Shown one piece after another: positions 7,828-14,998 of a stretch of 15,044 nucleotides of DNA. The stretch comes from Flavobacteriaceae bacterium (GTDB lineage: Bacteria; Bacteroidota; Bacteroidia; Flavobacteriales; Flavobacteriaceae), in the NCBI GenBank assembly GCA_020347545.1, contig CP070731.1, positions 1,299,204 through 1,314,247 of the forward strand, read 5' to 3'. Under the pieces are notes generated by a model that searched no databases, was not told the origin of the DNA, and worked only from the letters and a program-made list of their open reading frames with translations. A program made the translations under genes and the position numbers. How positions within the stretch are numbered: position 1 is the first letter of the stretch; the number at the start of each line of letters is the position of its first letter.

Positions 7828-9258
7828 TCAGATCAATGAAAGTTTAAAGCTTTCCTTTTCTGAATTACAAACCGGACAACGGTAGTGGGAGGGGAGATCT
7901 TCAAACAAGGTACCTCTGTCGGCACCATGAACAGGATCGCCTATTTCACTGTCATACACTGTCATACAGGAATTGCATTGATAAACTTCTTTCGATTCTG
8001 GAACTTCTGTTTTTTCGTTTTTAATTTCTTGAGCGTCAGTTTCTCCCAGCTGATTAAAATATTCTTTGCTCAGCTCCATAAGGAGCCCTGGCAATTCGAT
8101 CTTGTCGACATCCTGTGCATAAACTGAATAATTTGAACTGTTTTGGTCGAATTTTTCACTGTAAAGTACATTATAGGTAGACCTGACCTCAAAGTTTTTA
8201 ACAATATCAGGTAGTTTGTTTTTTTCGATCATAATGGAAGCAAAGTAGATTTTCGGATCAATTCTATTTGCTATACCGAAAGTAAGGCCATAAGTACTGA
8301 TATCATTCTGATCGAAATTCATGACAATAAACTTTTTGAGTGCAAGGGCTTCTTCATCTGCCACGGGCAAATGCCAATTAAGTTCTAAAAGTGAATGTCT
8401 GACATTGATTCCTGAACGTCCCAGGAACTTTTCTAAGAGAAGCTTGCTTTCTTTGGGAATACCTTTTACTATAAATGATTTCCAGGCGGTTATACAAATT
8501 TTACCGATTTTGTTTTCCAGACAGAAATCGCAAAAGTCATCTAGAAAGCTTAAATAGTACTTATTATTTCTCCAGTAAAGCCCCAACCAGTATTGATTTA
8601 TTCCCATTTTATTCATCCCTTCATAATACGGGAAGGGTATATAGTCAAGGTTTAAAGGTTTCTCAATATTCCTGTTATTCGCTTGAAATATATCATTAAC
8701 CAAAAGAAAAAGTTCATCTGCGTCTTCAGCATCTTTGTAGGTTTCCTCTATGATCTTGGAAATCTTTGAGATATCCCAGCTGAAGATCAGGACAGGATAA
8801 AAGACAGGTTCATCCCACCCGGATAAATTCAGATTTAGATACCAATAGTCTTCATGATCCGATGCGATAAAATTCAGTTCCCCACTATACAATGGAGTTA
8901 GCCTTTGCTCGGGGTCAGTTATGTTTATCTTTATTCGAGGCTGGTGTTTAAAGCTTTCAAGTATGTATAAATAAGTCGATCCATTAAGCCATGTTGTAGA
9001 AGGAAAAATATCTGCAGAAACGTAGGAGCAAACAATGTTTTGTAATTCAGGATCTAAAACAGCAGTAACACCTCCGGCATTATCCTTAAGGTCGCCCGAG
9101 TTTATTTCTTCATGTGAGGGCAGTATGATGTCTTGTCTCGATCCAAAATGCAGAGAATCAAGGCCAAGGCTATAGGCGTAGTGCACAATTTGTTTCAATT
9201 CATTTGGGGAAAGGATTCCCCCTTTGACGAATATTCTTTTAAGTTCCCTCATACTCAT
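7828..9258 (-). CDS. Rubredoxin fused to a nitrite/sulfite-reductase-like fold lacking cluster cysteines
   Basis: 476 residues. Residues 1-60 resemble the first ferredoxin-like half of siroheme reductases (GGILSPNELKQIVHYAYSLG, then HFGSRQDIIL, matching the usual HLTTRQD). About 215-300 resembles the second half (NQYWLGLYWRNNKYYLSFLD, ITAWKSFIVKGI, GINVRHSLLELNWHLP). In active enzymes the siroheme and [4Fe-4S] ligands (C-x5-C and C-x3-C) follow the second half; here no Cys occurs from that point until the rubredoxin. The tail (425-476) is a complete rubredoxin: C428/C431 in YQCNSC, GTLFEDLP, C461/C464 in RCPVC. The ATG at 9258 overlaps the TGA of the nitrate reductase fusion (ATGA), so the two are probably translationally coupled; a second in-frame ATG lies at 9252. 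The role is unknown; electron transfer to or from the nitrate reductase is the simplest inference. Confidence 0.82.
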   Translation of the reverse strand: MSMRELKRIFVKGGILSPNELKQIVHYAYSLGLDSLHFGSRQDIILPSHEEINSGDLKDNAGGVTAVLDPELQNIVCSYVSADIFPSTTWLNGSTYLYILESFKHQPRIKINITDPEQRLTPLYSGELNFIASDHEDYWYLNLNLSGWDEPVFYPVLIFSWDISKISKIIEETYKDAEDADELFLLVNDIFQANNRNIEKPLNLDYIPFPYYEGMNKMGINQYWLGLYWRNNKYYLSFLDDFCDFCLENKIGKICITAWKSFIVKGIPKESKLLLEKFLGRSGINVRHSLLELNWHLPVADEEALALKKFIVMNFDQNDISTYGLTFGIANRIDPKIYFASIMIEKNKLPDIVKNFEVRSTYNVLYSEKFDQNSSNYSVYAQDVDKIELPGLLMELSKEYFNQLGETDAQEIKNEKTEVPESKEVYQCNSCMTVYDSEIGDPVHGADRGTLFEDLPSHYRCPVCNSEKESFKLSLI

Positions 9259-12200
9259 ACGGTTGATACCTTTAAGGTTGAATTTTTATCGAAAATCGCT
9301 TTTACTTCTGGCTTGCAGCTTCCACATCCCATCCCTGCACCGGAGCTTTTGCACAACTCGTTAAAAGAAGAACACCCAGATTCTATTATTTCTTCAAGAT
9401 TTCCTTGCCCTATCTGACTGCAGGAGCAAATTATTTTACCAAGAACAGGGGTTGACTGCTCATTTGACCTTAATATTTTATCTCTGAGGTCTCCGAGTTC
9501 AATCTCTTCTTCAATCAATGATTTGTATTCTGCAAATTCATTTTTGTCACCAATCAATATTGCCCCGATAAGCCTGTCATTTCTAATGATGCATTTTTTA
9601 TAGTAGCGTTTGTTTAGATCGGTAAATATGACTTCTTCAACGGAGTTATCACTTCTTGGAAAATTTACTACCCCGATGCTGCAGAGGTCCAGATCATCGA
9701 ATTTTAATATGTTCATTAGTACCGATCCTGAATATATACTTGTATAATCTCCCATTAGAAAGTTTACCGCAATTTCTGCCTGTTGCTCCGCAGCAGAGGT
9801 TATGCCGTAAAGATTATTGTTGAACTCAGCGATTTCTCCCAGAGCAAAAATTGAAGGATCATTGGTCTGTAAATGATGATTTACGATTGCCCCTCGGCGG
9901 CAATTGATTTTGGCATTTTTTGCTATTTCTATGTTTGGAATTGTTCCAATCGCATAAACGATGGCATCGGCATAGATGACTTTACCCGTTTTAAGGGTTA
10001 TTTCAAGGGTGTTTGGATCTTCATCTTCAAAGACCGTACTCACTTCGTTGTCAAAATAGATTTGTATTCCTCTTTCCTGGACATCTTCCGCCAGGATTCG
10101 ACTTGCAACAAGGTCAAGTTGTCTTTCCATGAGTCTCGAAGCTCTTTGAACAATTGTAATTTGAATGTTTTTTTTGTTCAGTGTCGCTGCCAATTCAAGG
10201 CCCAGTAATCCCCCTCCTACGATGACCACATGCTGGTCAGAAGGTCTTACTCCTGACTTTTTAAGATGTTCTTTAAGACGTTCGGCATCACCTCTATTTC
10301 TCAGGGTAAACCGGCCTGGCTTTTCGAGTTGGGCGTTTGCCGGAACAAAAGGCCTGCTCCCTGTGGCCAAGATAAGTTTGTCGTACTTATGCTCCTGATC
10401 GTTGCTATCGGTTATTATATGATGTCTCCTATCAATATGTTTAATTGATATTCCGGAAAAGAGCTGTACCCCAAGTTTGTCGATCTCTTTTTCTTTAATT
10501 TTTTGAAGATCTTCCCAGCTCAGTTCATCACTGACATATTCGGGTAAAAGGACCCTGTTGTAAAAGGGATCCTTTTCTTTGGAGAAAACAGCAATTTCAT
10601 CTTCTGTGTTGTGCTCTCTGTAAGATTGGATAAACCTGTAGGCTGCAGCTCCGGCACCAACAATGCATATTTTTTCTGTTTTCTTTTTGAATTTTTCTAC
10701 CTCTACAGCACTGTATTTGTAATCTGGTTCTTTGGAAATGGGATCGATGAGATTGTTCGTAATGTTATTGACCCGGCCGTAATCATTATTGAGTATTTTT
10801 CCCCAGTGCATAGGCATAAATACTACTCCGCGTCTAATATCATAGTTTAGTTTTGCAGTGACCCTAATCTTCCCTCTCCTACTTTTAATTATAACAACAT
10901 CAGCTTCTTTGATTCCTCTTTCATAAGCATCAACTTTATTCATTTCCAGATATGGAGAAGGGATGTGAGTTCCAAGTTTTTTTACCTTACCCGTTCTTGT
11001 TCGGGTGTGCCACTGGTCTCTGATTCTACCGGTGGTCAGTATGAGAGGAAAATCAGCTGTTGTTGTTTCTGATTCATTCAAAATTCTTCCGGGAACAATG
11101 AATTGTGCTTTGCCGGATTTTGTAAAAAACTTACGATCCAGAAAAAGCCTTGAAGTCCCTTTGTGATCTGTATCGGGAACTGGCCATTGCATGCTTCCTT
11201 CTTTCTTTAATCTGTTATATGAAAGTCCTGATATATCAATATTCGTGTTTTTCGTAAGGCGGCAATACTCTTCAAAAATTTCACCAGAATTTTCGTAATC
11301 AAATCCCGGGAAATTCATGGCCTTTGCGAATCGTTGAAAAATTTCCACATCCGGCAACGCTTCACCCGGAGGATCAATACCTTTTTCCAGGTAGCTTAGC
11401 CTTCTTTCGGAATTTGTCATTACCCCTTCTTTCTCGAGCCAGCCTGCGGCGGGAAGAAGGAGGTCTGCGTATTTTGTGGTTTCGGAAGAATGTGATATAT
11501 CCTGAACAATTACAAAATTGGCTTTTTTCAAGGCTTTTTCAATTTTTGTTGATTCAGGAAGACTTACTACCGGGTTCGTGCATACGATCCATATGGCTTT
11601 TAATGATCCATTCTCTATTGCGTCAAACATCTCAGTAGCTGTGAGACCAGGTTTTTCCTGAATTTCTTTACTTCCCCAGTAATCCTGCACTTCTTTTCTG
11701 TGAATTGGATTGGAGAGATCTTTATGAGCTGCAAGCAAATTTGCCATTCCCCCAACTTCTCTTCCTCCCATAGCATTGGGTTGTCCTGTAAGCGAAAAAG
11801 GTCCCGAGCCTGGCTTTCCGATCTGTCCTGTGAGAAGCGACAGATTAAGAAGAGAAACATTCTTATCAACACCAATGACGCTTTGATTCAATCCCATGGT
11901 CCACATACTGATAAAGTTGATAGAATGGCCAATAATTTGAGCTGCTTTTTTAATTTCATTGATCGAAATCCCACAGATTTTTGACGCTTCCCTTAAGGAA
12001 GTTTTAAAAACGAGATTTTTCAGCTGTTCATAGTTCTCGGCATGTTCTTTAATGAATTTTTTGTCAATTTGATTTTTTTCAATGAGCCTTCGTGCAATGG
12101 CGTTGTAAAGTATCACATCGGTACCTGGAATGATCTGGAGATGGAGGTCAGCGATTGCTGTTGTTGCAGTTTTTCTTGGGTCAACCGCTATAATCTTTAC

Positions 12201-12791
12201 CTTGGGATTTTTTTCTTTGTGAAGTTCTAATCTTCTGAATAAAATAGGGTGACACCAGGCAGGGTTTGCTCCGGCAATTACAAAACAGTCAGCAAGTTCA
12301 ATATCATCATAGGAGATTGGAACCGCATCATCCCCAATCGTTTTTTTATATCCCACCACGGCACTGCTCATGCATAACCGAGAGTTTGTATCTATATTAT
12401 TGGTTCCAACAAATCCTTTGGCTAGTTTATTAATGATATAATATTCTTCTGTAAGGCATTGGCCCGAGACATAAAATCCAACGCTGTCAGGACCGTATCT
12501 ATCGATAATTGATGAAAATACGGCAGCGGCTCTTTTGATGGCAACATCCCATGAAACCCTTTCCAGAGGATGGTTTTTGCTCCATTTCATTTCAGGAAAC
12601 ACAATTCTGTCAGATGTATTTTGAACCACGTAATTCAGGTTCATTCCTTTTGAGCAAAGCATGCCTTTATTGACAGGGTGATCCGGATCTCCTTGAACAG
12701 ATATTTTGTTTTTAGCATCCTTCTTAACGATAATTCCGCAACCCACGCCGCAATACGAACAAGTAGTTTTATAGTTTCTTTTTCCTGCCAT
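9255..12791 (-). CDS. nasA: Assimilatory nitrate reductase fused to FAD diaphorase and BFD [2Fe-2S] domain
   Basis: It reduces nitrate to nitrite in the cytosol with a bis-MGD molybdenum cofactor; there is no Tat or Sec signal. It is 1178 residues from ATG 12791. C11/C14/C18/C46 (CSYCGVGC, then MLCSKG) bind the [4Fe-4S] cluster. C140 in SRLCMSS is the expected Mo ligand. The molybdopterin domain runs to about 560, and the dinucleotide-binding domain (LILTTGRIRDQWHTRTRTG) is at about 575-695. A class-I pyridine nucleotide-disulfide reductase module like the NirB/NasB N-terminus follows: IVGAGAAAYRF near 707 for FAD, then HVVIVGGGLLGLELA for NAD(P)H. The C-terminus is a BFD-type [2Fe-2S] domain: C1122/C1124 (ICSCSQ), C1156/C1159 (GCGSCKP). 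Thus NasA and its electron-input subunit are one chain. An upstream in-frame GTG (12815) lies in the promoter; ATG 12791 has AGAGG just before it. Confidence 0.93.
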   Translation of the reverse strand: MAGKRNYKTTCSYCGVGCGIIVKKDAKNKISVQGDPDHPVNKGMLCSKGMNLNYVVQNTSDRIVFPEMKWSKNHPLERVSWDVAIKRAAAVFSSIIDRYGPDSVGFYVSGQCLTEEYYIINKLAKGFVGTNNIDTNSRLCMSSAVVGYKKTIGDDAVPISYDDIELADCFVIAGANPAWCHPILFRRLELHKEKNPKVKIIAVDPRKTATTAIADLHLQIIPGTDVILYNAIARRLIEKNQIDKKFIKEHAENYEQLKNLVFKTSLREASKICGISINEIKKAAQIIGHSINFISMWTMGLNQSVIGVDKNVSLLNLSLLTGQIGKPGSGPFSLTGQPNAMGGREVGGMANLLAAHKDLSNPIHRKEVQDYWGSKEIQEKPGLTATEMFDAIENGSLKAIWIVCTNPVVSLPESTKIEKALKKANFVIVQDISHSSETTKYADLLLPAAGWLEKEGVMTNSERRLSYLEKGIDPPGEALPDVEIFQRFAKAMNFPGFDYENSGEIFEEYCRLTKNTNIDISGLSYNRLKKEGSMQWPVPDTDHKGTSRLFLDRKFFTKSGKAQFIVPGRILNESETTTADFPLILTTGRIRDQWHTRTRTGKVKKLGTHIPSPYLEMNKVDAYERGIKEADVVIIKSRRGKIRVTAKLNYDIRRGVVFMPMHWGKILNNDYGRVNNITNNLIDPISKEPDYKYSAVEVEKFKKKTEKICIVGAGAAAYRFIQSYREHNTEDEIAVFSKEKDPFYNRVLLPEYVSDELSWEDLQKIKEKEIDKLGVQLFSGISIKHIDRRHHIITDSNDQEHKYDKLILATGSRPFVPANAQLEKPGRFTLRNRGDAERLKEHLKKSGVRPSDQHVVIVGGGLLGLELAATLNKKNIQITIVQRASRLMERQLDLVASRILAEDVQERGIQIYFDNEVSTVFEDEDPNTLEITLKTGKVIYADAIVYAIGTIPNIEIAKNAKINCRRGAIVNHHLQTNDPSIFALGEIAEFNNNLYGITSAAEQQAEIAVNFLMGDYTSIYSGSVLMNILKFDDLDLCSIGVVNFPRSDNSVEEVIFTDLNKRYYKKCIIRNDRLIGAILIGDKNEFAEYKSLIEEEIELGDLRDKILRSNEQSTPVLGKIICSCSQIGQGNLEEIIESGCSSFNELCKSSGAGMGCGSCKPEVKAIFDKNSTLKVSTV

Positions 12792-12794
12792 AAT

Positions 12795-12844
12795 CCTCTT
12801 ATATATTGAGATCACTAAAATACTTAATTACGTATAAATACTTA
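12795..12844 (-). promoter_or_regulatory. nasA control region: RBS, degenerate -7 box and TAC-type operator
   Basis: From the gene outwards: AGAGG at 12799-12795, close to the ATG and unusual among these A-rich leaders; TATTTTAG at 12822-12815, one base off the Bacteroidota -7 consensus; then a cluster of TAC half sites read on the plus strand: TACTTA at 12821, an exact TACGTA palindrome at 12829-12834 and TACTTA at 12839-12844, spaced 8 and 10 bp. No -33 TTTG is present where it should be; the half sites occupy that place. This is what an activator-dependent promoter would look like. The likely binder is the response regulator encoded just upstream (inference). Confidence 0.45.
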
Positions 12845-12937
12845 GTTTTTTTATCTTAAAAATGCTGAGGTGATTTTGGCAAATCCTTAGTAATGGCCAG
12901 ATTTTTTAAGGATGTCGTAAAAAACGATCAAAGGATA

Positions 12938-13603
12938 TCAATTCAGGTTGAATTCTTTGGCTTTAGAAGCTAATTCCATCAGGTTTTTTACATTCATTTT
13001 TTTCATAAGATTAAACCTGTGCGTTTCTATGGTGCGTTTACTGTTTTTCAGAAGTACGGAAATTTCTGAGTTCGTTTTTCCTGAAAGAACATGCCCCAAA
13101 ATCAACTTTTCCTTTTTTGTAAGCCCGAACGGATCTTTTTTTACCACAACTTCTGGTTCCGGCTCAAGAGATTTATTTTGGAGGAGGTTTGACACAATGA
13201 TATTTGAAATATCGCCGCTGAAGTATTTCTCTCCTTCATAAACTGTGTGAATTGCTTTTATGAATTCTTTTTTATCGGTATCCTTAAGTAGATATCCATA
13301 GGCTCCCGCTTTGATTGATTGGAGGATATACTCCTCTGAATCATGCATGGAAAGAACAATGGCTTTGACTTTTTTATTCTTATTTTGAAGTTGTTTTACC
13401 GCTTCAATTCCGTTCATTTCAGGCATTCTTACGTCAATGATCAGGATATCAGGATTGTACTTTTCCACAATTTCCAATGCTTCGAAGCCATTGGATCCTT
13501 CCGCGATCACATCAAGGTCGCTCTCTGCTTCAAGTAGTGATTTAATACCGTTTCTTACAAGCATGTGGTCATCTACTAAGGCGATGGTAATTGTTTTGTT
13601 CAA
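12938..13603 (-). CDS. NarL/FixJ-family response regulator
   Basis: A DNA-binding two-component regulator, 221 residues from TTG 13603. The receiver domain shows the acidic pair D11/D12 (VDDH), phospho-acceptor D57 (IIDVRMPEMNG), S85 (LSMHD) and K107 (LLKDT), so it is expected to be phosphorylatable. A linker (about 125-155) leads to a GerE/LuxR-type HTH (LTKKEKLILGHVLSGKTNSE, then SKRTIETHRFNLMKKM). The frame runs up to TTG 13633, but that codon overlaps the -7 box, so a later start is likely; TTG 13603 gives MNKTITIALVDDH, the usual receiver N-terminus. No histidine kinase is in the window. Its position between the porin and the nitrate reductase, and shared TACGTA sites, suggest control of nitrate genes and possibly itself. 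Confidence 0.93.
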   Translation of the reverse strand: MNKTITIALVDDHMLVRNGIKSLLEAESDLDVIAEGSNGFEALEIVEKYNPDILIIDVRMPEMNGIEAVKQLQNKNKKVKAIVLSMHDSEEYILQSIKAGAYGYLLKDTDKKEFIKAIHTVYEGEKYFSGDISNIIVSNLLQNKSLEPEPEVVVKKDPFGLTKKEKLILGHVLSGKTNSEISVLLKNSKRTIETHRFNLMKKMNVKNLMELASKAKEFNLN

Positions 13604-13630
13604 GACTGGGAAATTTGTATAAGTTCGATC

Positions 13631-13660
13631 CAAATATACGTATTTTTACGTTGAACAAAA
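13631..13660 (-). promoter_or_regulatory. Response-regulator promoter (TTTTG-N17-TATATTTG) with TACGTA operator
   Basis: On the minus strand TTTTG (13660-13656), a 17-bp spacer and TATATTTG (13638-13631) fit the Bacteroidota -33/-7 pattern, with an RNA start near 13624. Within it lie TACGTA (13637-13642, overlapping the -7 box) and TACGTT (13647-13652), 10 bp apart, an arrangement suited to autoregulation. Repression or activation cannot be told. Confidence 0.55.
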
Positions 13661-13668
13661 GTATGAAA

Positions 13669-13708
13669 TAGGCCTGTACGAAATTAATATTTTTGTCGTA
13701 CAGGCCTA
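13669..13708 (-). terminator. Intrinsic terminator of the porin gene (13-bp perfect stem)
   Basis: TAGGCCTGTACGA at 13669-13681 and its exact reverse complement at 13696-13708 form a 13-bp GC-containing stem with a 14-nt AT-rich loop. On the minus strand it begins 5 bp after the porin stop and is followed by a T-rich stretch, so it should end porin transcription before the response-regulator promoter starts a few bases downstream. Confidence 0.85.
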
Positions 13709-13713
13709 AGGGT

Positions 13714-14991
13714 CTAATTGAGTATTTTTGGTTTGATTACGAGCATAACCCAAGCCCAGTTCTGAGTGCTTGCGGCAAGATCTTTTTCGAGACCTTTCAA
13801 TTCATACATACCATCGAGCGGAAACATATGAGAGTATCCACCTTTGATAAGGAAACCTTTGAATTTATGGGTGTATACCAGGTCCAGTTCGGTACCCAGA
13901 GATTTATCTCCGCTTGGAAGCGCTTTCTCTCCTGAGAAATAGAGTAGTTTGGCAAATAATTCGGACTTTTTAGAGAATTTGAATTTAGCACTTGCATGAA
14001 GGTCGATTAATCCAATGGAGTTTGCATGGTTTCCAACATAGAAGTAATCCATGAATCCGTTGAATTTGTGGTTGGTTCCGTAAAGAGGGAAAAAAGCACT
14101 GGTTTTTCCTGATTCTTTATCATTTCCGCTGATCATTTCTGCTCCTATACCCAAACCTGTTTTTTCTGAGATTTTATAGCTAAGGTCAAGACTTGCCAAG
14201 TATGCATTACTTACTTCGATAGCACCTTGTCGTTCTCCAGTTTGAAGAAAAAGATTCGAACTTGCACCAAATTTGCCTTTTCCGTATTTCAAATGGGTAC
14301 CGAAGGTTTGCAGATTGCTGATTCCGTCTTGAGTTTCTCGGTCTTCTTCAAAGTTTTGAAATCCGTTATTGAGCAGTAATAAACTGCCTGAAAAGTTGTT
14401 CCATGTTTTTTTGAAATAACCGTATAACATGGTTTTATATGAAAAGAATCCTTTTGTGTTATAGGTGTTACCAACGGACTGAAAGCCTGAGATATTATCA
14501 TAATCCTGATTATAAGCGAACCCCAGATCAAACAGGAATCCGTCTTTTTTATGTTTGATCAGGATGGCATCATGATTTCTCCCCTGTTGTGCCCAGTCAA
14601 GTCCACCCATAATTCTTTGATCATCATATGACAACACCTGTCTACCAATTTTTGTGTTCCAGTTTTCATTAAAATCGATTTGGGCCCATACCTGAAAGAC
14701 GGCAAAGGAATTATTCAGGTCTTTTGGAAGGATTTGGCGGTTCTCACCCCACACAAGTACATCCTGAAGGCTCATATAAAAGCTGTAATTGTCTTTTTTG
14801 TAACCGAAATTTAATCGTGCCCTGGTGGATATGCCATATCCTGGCTCTGCGTCTTTGGCAATCAGTGTTCCAAATCCATGACGGTATTCGGTTCTGGGTC
14901 TGAATTCTCCATCAATAGTGAATTGTGACCATGCGTTGATCGTAGTGAACATAAGGAGTCCCAAGATCGTTAAAGTTTTAATTTTTTTCAT
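13714..14991 (-). CDS. Outer-membrane beta-barrel porin, alginate-export fold
   Basis: 425 residues with a Sec signal peptide (MKKIKTLTILGLLMFTTINAWSQ, cleavage probably before FTIDGEF), placing it in the outer membrane. The mature protein has alternating amphipathic beta-strands and the features of the alginate-export porin family (PF13372 type): FRPRTEYRHGF near the N-terminus, STRARLNFGY, a conserved GRQVLSYDDQRIMGGLDWAQQGRNHDA segment, and a final strand ending WVMLVIKPKILN. The length is usual for the family. The family name reflects AlgE of Pseudomonas; nothing here concerns alginate. It stands beside the nitrate reductase and response regulator, so a general anion or nitrate/nitrite porin is a reasonable inference, not shown. 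The ATG follows an A-rich leader with a tandem repeat, and it has its own terminator, so it is a separate unit from the response regulator. Confidence 0.85.
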   Translation of the reverse strand: MKKIKTLTILGLLMFTTINAWSQFTIDGEFRPRTEYRHGFGTLIAKDAEPGYGISTRARLNFGYKKDNYSFYMSLQDVLVWGENRQILPKDLNNSFAVFQVWAQIDFNENWNTKIGRQVLSYDDQRIMGGLDWAQQGRNHDAILIKHKKDGFLFDLGFAYNQDYDNISGFQSVGNTYNTKGFFSYKTMLYGYFKKTWNNFSGSLLLLNNGFQNFEEDRETQDGISNLQTFGTHLKYGKGKFGASSNLFLQTGERQGAIEVSNAYLASLDLSYKISEKTGLGIGAEMISGNDKESGKTSAFFPLYGTNHKFNGFMDYFYVGNHANSIGLIDLHASAKFKFSKKSELFAKLLYFSGEKALPSGDKSLGTELDLVYTHKFKGFLIKGGYSHMFPLDGMYELKGLEKDLAASTQNWAWVMLVIKPKILN

Positions 14992-14998
14992 TTTGTTG

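Noticed and set aside
7812..7837. GATCAAT direct repeat at the junction of the siroheme and rubredoxin genes
   Set aside because: Seven bases only, no symmetry and partly in coding sequence; not a credible terminator or site.
7828..9258. Calling this gene the assimilatory nitrite reductase
   Set aside because: No cysteines follow the second ferredoxin-like half, so siroheme-[4Fe-4S] ligation is not possible as in known enzymes.
9873..12230. Many open frames of 60-111 codons on the plus strand, and one at 11615-11875 on the minus strand, inside the nasA fusion
   Set aside because: All lie opposite or out of frame within a gene with strong domain evidence; none has a recognisable motif or promoter.
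12860..12937. Short inverted repeats downstream of the response regulator (TCGT/ACGA and CCTTA/TAAGG) as a terminator or operator
   Set aside because: Stems of 4-5 bp in AT-rich DNA are expected by chance, and there is no convincing U-tract geometry.
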